Below, in pieces: positions 18,890 through 27,989 of a stretch of DNA of 64,000 nucleotides. The notes under the pieces are model-generated. The model had not been told where the DNA came from, searched no databases, and saw only the letters and a program-made list of their open reading frames with translations. Both the position numbers and the translations under genes were made by a program. Source of the DNA: RPQJ01 sp963706535 (GTDB taxonomy: Bacteria > Pseudomonadota > Gammaproteobacteria > Steroidobacterales > Steroidobacteraceae); NCBI GenBank assembly GCA_963706535.1, contig CAVPMU010000006.1, forward strand, positions 124,001-188,000, read 5' to 3'. Position 1 is the stretch's first letter. Each line of letters starts with the position of its first letter.

Positions 18890-19606
18890 ATGCGCCAAGT
18901 CATCCTGGACACCGAGACCACCGGCCTCGAGCCCGAGCTCGGCCATCGCATCATCGAGATCGGCTGCATCGAAGTCGTCGGTCGCCGGCGGACCGGCCGG
19001 GTGTTCCACCGTTACCTGCGGCCGGACCGCGAGATCGACCAGGGCGCGCTGCAGGTGCACGGGCTCACCGCCGAGTTCCTGCAGGGCCAGCCGCGTTTCG
19101 CGGACATCGCCGGCGAGTTGCTCGAGTTCCTCCAGGGCGCGCAGCTCATCATCCACAACGCGCCGTTCGACCTCGCGTTCCTCGACGCCGAGCTCGCGCG
19201 CCTGCCCGAGCCGCGCGGGCGGGTGAGCGAGCACTGCCAGGTGCTCGACACGCTGCTGCTCGCGCGGCAGATGCATCCCGGGCAGCGCAACGGACTCGAC
19301 GCGCTGTGCAAGCGCTACTCGGTGGACAACTCGCATCGTGACCTGCACGGCGCGCTGCTCGACGCCGAGTTGCTGCTCAACGTCTACCTGGCGATGACGG
19401 GCGGGCAGGGCGCGCTCACGCTGGACGAGGCCGGGGAGGTCACGGCCGCGCGCAAGGCGCCGAAGCGCGCCCGGCGGCCGCGCGGCGAACTGGTGGTGCT
19501 GCGGGCGACCAGCGAGGAGATCGCCGCGCACGAGGCGCGCCTCGCCGCCCTCGACAAGGCGAGTGGCGGCAGGACCGTGTGGCGCAGCTTCGAGCAGTCG
19601 GCATGA
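18890..19606 (+). CDS. dnaQ: DNA polymerase III epsilon subunit (3'-5' proofreading exonuclease)
   Basis: Proofreading subunit of the replicative polymerase core. It has 238 residues. Exo I is DTETTG with Asp7 and Glu9; Exo II lies around NAPFDLAFLDAEL; Exo III is HRDLHGALLDAELL. The C-terminal extension (about 180-238) that binds the polymerase alpha subunit is present. The ATG at 18890 follows the TATCCGC array and has no Shine-Dalgarno sequence. Its stop overlaps the nhaB start (ATGA), so the two are coupled. A sugar aminotransferase gene now separates it from rnhA. Confidence 0.95.
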   Translation: MRQVILDTETTGLEPELGHRIIEIGCIEVVGRRRTGRVFHRYLRPDREIDQGALQVHGLTAEFLQGQPRFADIAGELLEFLQGAQLIIHNAPFDLAFLDAELARLPEPRGRVSEHCQVLDTLLLARQMHPGQRNGLDALCKRYSVDNSHRDLHGALLDAELLLNVYLAMTGGQGALTLDEAGEVTAARKAPKRARRPRGELVVLRATSEEIAAHEARLAALDKASGGRTVWRSFEQSA

Positions 19607-21105
19607 CGACGACGCTGGCGCAGGCGTTCGCGCGCAATTTCCTCGGGAACGCCCCCGACTGGTACAAGCTCACCATCGTCGGGTTCCTGATCGTGAACCC
19701 GATCCTGATGCTGGCGGCCGGTCCGACCGTGACCGGCTGGGCGATCCTGCTCGAGTTCATCTTCACGCTCGCCATGGCGCTGCGCTGCTATCCCCTGCAG
19801 CCGGGCGGCCTGCTCGCGCTCGAGTCTGTCGCCATCGGCCTCACGACGGCCGAGAGCGTCTACGAGGAGGTCGTGCAGGCCTTCCCGGTGATCCTGCTGC
19901 TCATCTTCATGGTGGCAGGCATCTACTTCCTGCGCGACATGCTGCTCTACGTGTTCACGCGCCTGCTGCTGCGGGTGCGCAACACGTCGATGCTGGCCGT
20001 GTTGTTCTGTGCCGCCGCCGCGGTCCTCTCCGCGTTTCTCGACGCACTCACCGTCGTGGCCGTGGTCATCACCGTCGGCGTAGGTTTCTACGAGGTCTAC
20101 CACCGGGTGGCGTCCGGCAAGAAGCACGGACACCCGCACGATGCGTCGCTCGACGAGGGCGTGCAGGTCTTCCACCGCGAGAACCTCGAGCAGTTCCGCG
20201 CCTTTCTGCGCGGCCTCATGATGCACGCGGCTGTCGGCACGGCGATCGGCGGCGTGACGACCCAGGTGGGCGAACCGCAGAACCTGCTGATCGCCGAGCA
20301 GGCGGATTGGACGTTCGGGCAGTTCTTCTTCGAGGTGGCACCGGTGTCGATGCCGGTCGCGGTCGCAGGCCTCGCCACCTGCTGGCTGCTCGATCGATTC
20401 CGGCTGTTCAGCTACGGCGCCCAGATGCCGGATGCAGTGCGGGCCGTGCTGCTGGATTTCTCGCAGGAACTCGCCGCGAAGTCCACGATGAGGGACCGGC
20501 AGGTGCTCATCGTGCAGGGACTGGTGGCATTGATCCTGGTGCTCGGCCTGGCGTTCCACGTGGCCGAGGTCGGCCTCATCGGCCTGCTGGTGATCGTCCT
20601 GGCCACGAGCTTCACCGGCGTCATCGAGGAGCACCGGCTCGGCAAGGCGTTCGAGGCGGCGCTGCCGTTCACTGCGCTGCTCGTGGTGTTCTTCGTGATC
20701 GTGGCCGAGATCCACGACCAGCACCTCTTCGAGCCCGTGATCCAGTGGGTGCTCAGTCTCGATGGCCGCTCGCAGGCCGCGATGCTCTACCTCGCCACCG
20801 GCGCGCTCTCGACCATCAGCGACAACGTGTTCGTTGCCACGATCTACATCACGGAGTTCAAGGCCGCGTTCCTGCAGGGCGTGATCGACCGCGACCAGTT
20901 CGACGCGCTCGCGGTCGCCATCAACACCGGCACCAACATCCCGAGCGTCGCCACCCCCAACGGCCAGGCGGCGTTCCTGTTCCTGCTCACCTCGACCCTC
21001 GCGCCCCTCATCCGTCTCGGCTACGTACGCATGGTGTGGATGGCCCTGCCGTATTTCGTGGTCATGACGGCGGTGGGACTGGCGAGCGTGGTGTACCTGC
21101 TGTGA
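19603..21105 (+). CDS. nhaB: Na+/H+ antiporter NhaB
   Basis: Electrogenic sodium/proton antiporter of the inner membrane. It has 500 residues with about 11-12 hydrophobic segments. Family-typical stretches include NFLGNAPDWYKLTIVGFLI near the N-terminus, FLDALTVVAVVITV, GGVTTQVGEPQNLLIAEQA and GALSTISDNVFVATIYITEFK. The ATG at 19603 overlaps the dnaQ stop. An in-frame ATG 8 codons earlier lies inside dnaQ and is less likely. It is followed by a heptamer element. Confidence 0.94.
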   Translation: MTTTLAQAFARNFLGNAPDWYKLTIVGFLIVNPILMLAAGPTVTGWAILLEFIFTLAMALRCYPLQPGGLLALESVAIGLTTAESVYEEVVQAFPVILLLIFMVAGIYFLRDMLLYVFTRLLLRVRNTSMLAVLFCAAAAVLSAFLDALTVVAVVITVGVGFYEVYHRVASGKKHGHPHDASLDEGVQVFHRENLEQFRAFLRGLMMHAAVGTAIGGVTTQVGEPQNLLIAEQADWTFGQFFFEVAPVSMPVAVAGLATCWLLDRFRLFSYGAQMPDAVRAVLLDFSQELAAKSTMRDRQVLIVQGLVALILVLGLAFHVAEVGLIGLLVIVLATSFTGVIEEHRLGKAFEAALPFTALLVVFFVIVAEIHDQHLFEPVIQWVLSLDGRSQAAMLYLATGALSTISDNVFVATIYITEFKAAFLQGVIDRDQFDALAVAINTGTNIPSVATPNGQAAFLFLLTSTLAPLIRLGYVRMVWMALPYFVVMTAVGLASVVYLL

Positions 21106-21111
21106 GGAGAA

Positions 21112-21274
21112 GGGGATAGGGGATAGGGGATAGGGGATAGTGGAGGCGTGGCGGCGCCGTCGACCTCCGGTTTGACGCCTGTCTCATTTACCGCAGCCTC
21201 GATATGGCATCCTGACCCTATCCCCTATCCCCTATCCCCTATCCCCTATCCCCTACCCCCTACCCCCTATCCCC
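21112..21274. repeat. Heptamer-array element, GGGGATA type, nhaB-ugdH gap
   Basis: GGGGATA x4 (21112-21139), a 79-bp spacer, then TATCCCC x5, TACCCCC x2 and TATCCCC (21219-21274). The spacer opens with GTGGAGGCG after the left array, like other family members, and has GC-rich pairing potential (GGCGGCGCC). No gene is contained. The next start codon lies 12 bases after the array. Confidence 0.85.
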
Positions 21275-21286
21275 TTTCTTCCAGCC

Positions 21287-22570
<1,284 letters not shown>

Positions 22571-22576
22571 GCGCGA

Positions 22577-22680
22577 GCGGATAGCGGATAGCGGATAGCG
22601 GATAGTGCACGGAGGCCGGCACAGCCGGCCATTCTTCTCTTACACTATCCGCTATCCGCTATCCGCTATCCGCTATCCGC
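22577..22680. repeat. Heptamer-array element, GCGGATA type, mini copy c
   Basis: GCGGATA x4 (22577-22604), a 41-bp spacer, TATCCGC x5 (22646-22680). The spacer matches copy a except GTGCACGG for GTGGACGG. The hairpin GGCCGGC-ACA-GCCGGCC and the CTCTTACAC edge are conserved. It is in the same orientation as copies a and b. Confidence 0.88.
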
Positions 22681-22686
22681 TTCCCT

Positions 22687-23730
22687 ATGAAACTCCTGGT
22701 CACCGGCGCCGCCGGCTTCATCGGCTTCCACACCTGCAGGCTGCTGCTCGAACGCGGCGACGAAGTGGTGGGCCTCGACAACCTGAACGACTACTACGAC
22801 GTCAGGCTCAAGCTGGCGCGGCTCGCGATCCTGCAGGGCATGCCGGGCTTCAGGTTCGTGAAGCTCGACCTCGCCGACCGGCCAGGCATGGGTGAGCTTT
22901 TCGCGCGGGAGCGCTTCCAGCGCGTGATCAACCTCGCCGCGCAGGCGGGCGTGCGCTACTCGATCCAGAACCCGCTCGCCTACGTCGACAGCAACGTGGT
23001 GGGCTTCGCCAACATCCTCGAGGGCTGCCGGCACAACGGGGTCGAGCACCTCGTCTACGCATCGACGAGTTCCGTATATGGCGCGAACACGAAGATGCCG
23101 TTCTCGGTGCACCAGAACGTCGATCACCCGCTGTCGTTCTACGCGGCGACCAAGAAGGCCAACGAGCTGATGGCGCACACCTACGCGCACCTCTACTCGC
23201 TGCCGGTGACGGGCCTGCGCTTCTTCACGGTGTACGGGCCGTGGGGGAGGCCGGACATGGCGCTGTTCCTCTTCACGCGCAACATCCTGGCGGGCAAGCC
23301 GATCGACGTGTTCAACCACGGCCACCATCGCCGCGACTTCACCTACGTCGATGACATTGCACAGGGCGTGGTGCGCTCCTGCGACCGCATCGCGACCGGC
23401 AACCACGCCTGGGACAGCGATGCGCCGGACCCGGGGTCGGCTCGTGCGCCCTACCGCCTCTACAACATCGGCAACAACCAGCCGGTGGAACTGCTGCACT
23501 ACATCCACACGCTCGAGGAGTGCCTCGGACGCAAGGCCGAGATGAACCTGCTGCCGCTGCAGCAGGGCGACGTGCCCGACACCTGGGCCGACATCGACGA
23601 CCTGCAGCGCGACGTGGGCTATACGCCCGCAACCTCGGTCGAGACGGGGATTCGCGTGTTTGTGGACTGGTATCTCAGTTACTACAAGGATTCCGCGCCG
23701 GCGGACCCCAAGGTGACCAATCTTGGTTAA
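22687..23730 (+). CDS. NAD-dependent UDP-glucuronate 4-epimerase-like protein
   Basis: Short-chain dehydrogenase-type sugar epimerase of 347 residues. The NAD motif is TGAAGFIGFHTC at about 6-17. Active-site motifs are STSSVYG and YAATKKANE (Tyr about 151, Lys four residues later). DNLNDYYDVRLKLARL, HLAAQAGVRYS-like (NLAAQAGVRYSIQNP) and GPWGRPDMALFLFT are the typical signature of UDP-glucuronate 4-epimerases, interconverting UDP-GlcA and UDP-GalA. Substrate supply could come from the Ugd at 50819. The ATG lies 6 bases after a TATCCGC array with no Shine-Dalgarno sequence. pgi follows 7 bases later. Confidence 0.88.
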   Translation: MKLLVTGAAGFIGFHTCRLLLERGDEVVGLDNLNDYYDVRLKLARLAILQGMPGFRFVKLDLADRPGMGELFARERFQRVINLAAQAGVRYSIQNPLAYVDSNVVGFANILEGCRHNGVEHLVYASTSSVYGANTKMPFSVHQNVDHPLSFYAATKKANELMAHTYAHLYSLPVTGLRFFTVYGPWGRPDMALFLFTRNILAGKPIDVFNHGHHRRDFTYVDDIAQGVVRSCDRIATGNHAWDSDAPDPGSARAPYRLYNIGNNQPVELLHYIHTLEECLGRKAEMNLLPLQQGDVPDTWADIDDLQRDVGYTPATSVETGIRVFVDWYLSYYKDSAPADPKVTNLG

Positions 23731-23737
23731 ATAGGAC

Positions 23738-25360
23738 ATGGACGCCTGGAAGAACCTCGAGGCCCACGCGGCCGAACTCGGCAACCGCCACCTGCGGCAA
23801 CTCTTCGCGGACGATCCGCAGCGCTTCGAGCGGCTGAGCGTCAACACGCTCGATTTCCTCTACGATTTCACCCGCCAGCGACTCACGCGGAACACGCTCG
23901 AGCTGCTGCTCGCGCTCGCGCGCGACCGCGACCTCGACGGCCGCATCGCGGCGCTCTTCGCCGGCGAGGCGGTCAACAACACCGAGGGCCGCGCCGCCAT
24001 GCACATGGCGCTGCGCAATCGCTCCGAGGGCCCGATGCACGTGGCCGGGCGCAACGTCATGCCCGAGGTGCGGGCCGAACTGGCGAAGATCCGCGCGTTC
24101 GTCACCGGGGTCCACGAGGGCCGCATCACGGGTGCGAAGGGCGCGCGCTTCACCGACGTCGTCAATATCGGCATCGGCGGCTCCGACCTCGGCATCGTCA
24201 TGGCGACCGAGGCGCTCGGGCGCTACCGCAACCGCGCGATCCGGCTGCACTGCGTGTCGAACATCGACGGCGTCGAGCTCGCCGAGGTGATGGACAAGGT
24301 CAACCCCGCGACCACGCTGTTCGTCATCTGCTCCAAGACCTTCACGACGCTCGAGACGCTGAGCAACGCCAACTCCGCGCGCCAGTGGATCGCGGGAGAG
24401 CTGGGGGAGGGCGCCGTGGGGCGGCATTTCGTCGCCGTCTCGACCAACCACGCCGCGATGGACGCCTTCGGCATCGCACCCGAGTCGCGCTTCACGATGT
24501 GGGACTGGGTGGGCGGCCGCTATTCGCTCTGGTCCGCGGTGGGGCTGTCCATCGCGCTCGCGCTCGGCATGAGCCTGTTCGAACTCGTGCTGCAGGGCGG
24601 GCACGACATGGACGAGCATTTCCGCGCCACGCCGCTCGAGCGCAACCTGCCCGTGCTGATGGGGCTGATCGGCGTCTGGAACGGCAACTTCCTCGGCCAC
24701 GACTCGCTGGCCGTGCTGCCGTACGACCGGCGGCTGCACCGCTTCCCGGCCTACCTGCAGCAGCTCGAGATGGAGTCGAACGGCAAGAGCGTCACCCGGG
24801 ACGGGCGTGCGGTCGGCTACGCCACCGGCACGGTCGTGTGGGGCGAGCCCGGCAACAACGCGCAGCACTCGTTCTTCCAGTTGCTGCACCAGGGCACCGC
24901 GCGCGTGGCGATGGACTTCCTCGCGCCCGTGAACGGCTCGAGCCGCTTCCACGCACAGCATGAACTGGCGCTCGCCAACTGTTTCGCGCAGGCCGAAGCC
25001 TTTGCGTTCGGGCAGACCGAGCTGCAGGTGCGCACCGAGCTGGTCGCCAAGGGCACGGCGGAGGAGGAGATCGAGCGCCTGGTGCCGCACAAGGTGCACG
25101 TCGGCAACCGTCCGTCCAGCATCATCCTGTTCCCCCGGCTCGGGCCGCGCACGCTCGGGCGCCTGATCGCGTGGTACGAGCACAAGGTGTTCGTGCAGAG
25201 CGTGATCTGGGACGTGAACCCCTTCGACCAGTGGGGCGTCGAGCTCGGCAAGAAGCTCGCGGGCTCCATGGCACCGGCGGTGCAGAAGGCGGCGTGGCCC
25301 GAGGGGCCGGCGCATGTGCGGGGGTTGCTGGACGTGGTCCACGGCTGGCGGGGAGAGTAG
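23738..25360 (+). CDS. pgi: Glucose-6-phosphate isomerase
   Basis: Interconverts glucose-6-phosphate and fructose-6-phosphate, linking glycolysis to sugar-nucleotide supply. It has 540 residues, the usual length of bacterial Pgi. Signatures are NIGIGGSDLG, CSKTFTTLETL, DWVGGRYSLWSAVGL and VWGEPGNNAQHSFFQLLHQG (active-site His in the latter). The C-terminal motif is QSVIWDVNPFDQWGVELGK. The start ATG is 7 bases after the upstream epimerase stop, so the two are cotranscribed. The location among sugar-nucleotide genes suggests that it supports polysaccharide precursor flux. Confidence 0.96.
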   Translation: MDAWKNLEAHAAELGNRHLRQLFADDPQRFERLSVNTLDFLYDFTRQRLTRNTLELLLALARDRDLDGRIAALFAGEAVNNTEGRAAMHMALRNRSEGPMHVAGRNVMPEVRAELAKIRAFVTGVHEGRITGAKGARFTDVVNIGIGGSDLGIVMATEALGRYRNRAIRLHCVSNIDGVELAEVMDKVNPATTLFVICSKTFTTLETLSNANSARQWIAGELGEGAVGRHFVAVSTNHAAMDAFGIAPESRFTMWDWVGGRYSLWSAVGLSIALALGMSLFELVLQGGHDMDEHFRATPLERNLPVLMGLIGVWNGNFLGHDSLAVLPYDRRLHRFPAYLQQLEMESNGKSVTRDGRAVGYATGTVVWGEPGNNAQHSFFQLLHQGTARVAMDFLAPVNGSSRFHAQHELALANCFAQAEAFAFGQTELQVRTELVAKGTAEEEIERLVPHKVHVGNRPSSIILFPRLGPRTLGRLIAWYEHKVFVQSVIWDVNPFDQWGVELGKKLAGSMAPAVQKAAWPEGPAHVRGLLDVVHGWRGE

Positions 25361-25386
25361 CGGGGACAGGCGTCGACCGGTCGGAA

Positions 25387-25761
25387 TCAGGCGGCGGGCC
25401 GGCGTCCTTTACCACGTCGCCCGGCAGCCGAGTTAGCTGCCGATGAAGGGCGCAGTCTCACTGGCGGCCGCTTCCTGAATCGGCAGATCAGTTCGAGCTC
25501 GCCACCCATCGCCTCCACGTAACCGGTGAGCGTCGACAGCAGCATGTCCCCCCGCTGCTCGATCCGGGAGACCTCGTACTGGCCCTTGCCGAGTTTCCGT
25601 CCGAGCGTGACCTGGGTGAGCCCCAGGGCCTTGCGCAAATCCCGCAGGGAAAGCTCGTCGGCGATCAGCGACGCAGCGCGTTTCCTCACTGCCCGCCTCT
25701 GGCCAGCGGGCAGCCCGGCAATCACCTCGTTGACCGTGCGGCCGACGGCTGAATTCGTCAC
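25387..25761 (-). CDS. HigA-like XRE-family antitoxin
   Basis: A 124-residue protein with a Cro/C1-type helix-turn-helix at about 40-75 (SLRDLRKALGLTQVTLGRKLGKGQYEVSRIEQ). MLLSTLTGYVEAMGGELEL follows, the usual dimer-interface region of HigA2-type antitoxins. The tail is a basic disordered stretch. It lies 3 bases downstream of the toxin gene in the toxin-first order typical of higBA. It probably neutralises the toxin and represses the shared promoter at 26135-26166. Confidence 0.85.
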   Translation of the reverse strand: MTNSAVGRTVNEVIAGLPAGQRRAVRKRAASLIADELSLRDLRKALGLTQVTLGRKLGKGQYEVSRIEQRGDMLLSTLTGYVEAMGGELELICRFRKRPPVRLRPSSAANSAAGRRGKGRRPAA

Positions 25762-25764
25762 GGA

Positions 25765-26133
25765 TCAGTGCTTCCCTGGGTGGGTGTTCACTCGCGCAAC
25801 ATGGGCGCCGTACCGGCGCTCCGCCCGAGCAATCAGCTGCCGGTAGAAACGTCCCTCGGAAACTCCTGCCTTGTTGCCGCATGCGAGCAGAATCGCCTCC
25901 CGCCTGGCGTCGAATGCAAACGCCACGCGCCAGATTCCTCCATCGGCCTCGAAGCGCAGTTCTTTCATGTTCGTGTACCTCGATCCCTTGAGCGCATCCA
26001 CCCTGGGGCGACCCGGATGTGGGCCGAACCGCGCGATCAGACAGGCATTTGCCAGCAGTTCGGTCTGTACCGGCCCGGCAAGGACCGCGAACTCCTCCTC
26101 GAAGTCGATCGCCATACGCACGACCCAGGCCAT
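25765..26133 (-). CDS. HigB/RelE-type toxin (phage-derived Gp49-like)
   Basis: A 122-residue predicted translation-dependent mRNA interferase. Core motifs are HPGRPRVDALKGSRYTNMKELRFEADGGIWRVAFAF-type (seen as PGRPRVDALKGSRYTNMKEL and GIWRVAFAFDARREAILLAC), then GVSEGRFYRQLIARAERRY, typical of the HigB2 group. The ATG at 26133 gives the family-like N-terminus MAWVVRMAIDFEEEF. A later ATG at 26115 is possible, because the best promoter places transcription start almost at 26133, leaving no leader. It pairs with the downstream XRE antitoxin. Confidence 0.85.
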   Translation of the reverse strand: MAWVVRMAIDFEEEFAVLAGPVQTELLANACLIARFGPHPGRPRVDALKGSRYTNMKELRFEADGGIWRVAFAFDARREAILLACGNKAGVSEGRFYRQLIARAERRYGAHVARVNTHPGKH

Positions 26134-26134
26134 G

Positions 26135-26166
26135 GGCAATATGCCTCAGAGTAGATATGGTGTCAA
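26135..26166 (-). promoter_or_regulatory. Promoter and operator of the higBA module
   Basis: On the minus strand TTGACA (26166-26161) and CATATT (26143-26138) are separated by 17 bases, a good sigma-70 promoter. The -10 is embedded in the palindrome GGCATATTGCC (26145-26135), a likely antitoxin-binding operator. Transcription would start at about 26131-26132, at or inside the annotated toxin ATG. Confidence 0.6.
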
Positions 26167-26466
26167 AAGCATATGGCGCCGTGCCGCGTAAGTGCCTTCT
26201 CCAGCCGGGTAACCACTGGTACGTACGGTCATGCAGGCCACCGCGTGCAGTCCCACTCTAGCGACGGACGAATCACGACCTACGTTGCATTTGTGGTGCA
26301 TTCGTACAGAAGGGCGACGCAGTCGGGGTGGCGCCGCATTCCGCAGTTGATTACCCCCGACCGGTCCGCTGGCACGGCGAGCAGGGCGTTCCCGGCGAAA
26401 CACGGCGTCCGATGTGGTAAGGTCGCCGCCGCCATGGTGGCCCCGAACCCGCACCTCGCCCGACGC
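26167..26466. other. Intergenic region upstream of wzi
   Basis: About 300 bases with no convincing gene. The frame of wzi is open throughout, but the translated sequence upstream of 26434 shows no signal peptide or family similarity. An alternative wzi ATG is at 26434. I see no clear terminator or repeat. Confidence 0.5.
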
Positions 26467-27960
26467 ATGCGAACACTGACGCTCGCGGCACTCCTCCCGC
26501 TGGCCGCCCTGCTGCCGGCAATGACGGCCAGCGCCGGCGAGCCGTGGCTCGCGCCCGGCAACGTGCAGGCCCGCCACGACATACAGCTGCTGGTGGACGA
26601 GGGCGTGATCAACCTGCCCATGTCGGGCTGGCCGATCGCGGTGTCGGACCTCGCAAACGCGCTGTCGCGCGTGCCAGCTTCCCAGACTGCCGCACAGTCC
26701 GCCGCCGTGGCCCGCCTGCGCAGGATCGCCGTCGAAGGCCGCCCGACGCACGCCCTCGAGGTGCGGGCCGCCGCCCGGCCCACCACGCTGCGCACGTTCG
26801 ATGACGAACCGCGCGAGGAAGGCGAACTCAGCGCCTCCACCAGCGGCTTCCTCGGCGATCGCTGGGGCCTGCGGCTCGAACTCACCGCCGTCGCCGACCC
26901 CGACGACGACGAGCCAGTGCGCCTCGACGGGTCCTACTTCGCGGGCAAGTTCGGCAACTGGATCCTCACCGCGGGTGCGCAGGACCGCTGGTGGGGCTCG
27001 GGCTGGCAGGGCAGCCTGATCCTCGGGAACGCCGCACGCCCGGTGCCAGCCATCGCGCTCGACCGTGCGGTCTCCGAACCCTTCGAATCGAAGTGGCTGC
27101 GCTGGATCGGCCCCTGGCGGCTCACCACGTTCATGGGCTACATGGACGGCGATCGCGGCGACTACGATCACCCGCTGCTGTTCGGCATGCGCGTCTCGGC
27201 ACGACCGCTGGCCGGCCTCGAGGTCAGCCTCGAGCGCACCGCGCAGTGGTGTGGCGAGGGTCGCTCGTGCGACTGGGGCGACTTCTGGAACCTCTGGTCG
27301 GGCCACGACAACGCCGGCGAGAACGTCGCCGCCGAGGACGAACCCGGCAACCAGCTCGCGGGCTGGGACATCCGCTGGGCCTCGCCGGTCGGTGATGCCA
27401 ATTATGCGTTCTACTGGCAGCACACCGGCGAGACGATCGACAACAAGATCCCGCGGCCGTACCGCAGCATGGAACTCGCCGGGCTCGAGACCTGGGGTTC
27501 GGCGGACGACGCGCCCGGCTCATGGCGCGCGGGGCTCGAGTGGGCGCAGACGCGTTGCGGTGGCACGGAGGACGGACAGAGGCTGTGGGACTGCGCCTAC
27601 AACAACAACATCTTCAGCGGCACCGGTTATCGCTACCTGGGCCGACCGCTCGGCCACGCGATGGACGGTGACGGCGACACCTACGGATTGCGCTACGTGC
27701 GCGTGAACGCCGCGGCCGACACGTTCACCGCGCTGCTGCGCTATACGAAGGTGAACGAGGACGGGGTCGTGCCCGACACGCGCCACACCGTGGCACTGGG
27801 CGCCGAGGAGTGGTGGAGTCTCGACCTCACGTATCGCCGCCCGTTGCGGCGCGGCTGGATCGAGGCCAGTGCCGGCGTGGACGACCGCGAGCGCGCCTGG
27901 AACGGCACCTCGGCCGTGCTGCCGCGCTTCGCAGTGTCGTGGCGGCACGAGATTCAATAG
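26467..27960 (+). CDS. wzi: Capsule assembly Wzi family outer-membrane protein
   Basis: Outer-membrane beta-barrel lectin that tethers capsule or exopolysaccharide to the cell surface. It has 497 residues from the ATG at 26467, with a Sec signal peptide at about 1-24 (LAALLPLAALLPAMTASAG). Wzi-type features are a conserved N-terminal segment (DIQLLVDEGVINLPMSGWPI), a barrel motif with GAQDRWWGSGWQGSLILGN, and alternating aromatic strands ending in FAVSWRHEIQ with a near-terminal aromatic. An ATG at 26434 would add 11 residues. It opens the polysaccharide export cluster and precedes the wza-like gene by 29 bases. Confidence 0.88.
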   Translation: MRTLTLAALLPLAALLPAMTASAGEPWLAPGNVQARHDIQLLVDEGVINLPMSGWPIAVSDLANALSRVPASQTAAQSAAVARLRRIAVEGRPTHALEVRAAARPTTLRTFDDEPREEGELSASTSGFLGDRWGLRLELTAVADPDDDEPVRLDGSYFAGKFGNWILTAGAQDRWWGSGWQGSLILGNAARPVPAIALDRAVSEPFESKWLRWIGPWRLTTFMGYMDGDRGDYDHPLLFGMRVSARPLAGLEVSLERTAQWCGEGRSCDWGDFWNLWSGHDNAGENVAAEDEPGNQLAGWDIRWASPVGDANYAFYWQHTGETIDNKIPRPYRSMELAGLETWGSADDAPGSWRAGLEWAQTRCGGTEDGQRLWDCAYNNNIFSGTGYRYLGRPLGHAMDGDGDTYGLRYVRVNAAADTFTALLRYTKVNEDGVVPDTRHTVALGAEEWWSLDLTYRRPLRRGWIEASAGVDDRERAWNGTSAVLPRFAVSWRHEIQ

Positions 27961-27989
27961 AATCGCCGCGACATCTGGCAGGACATCGA

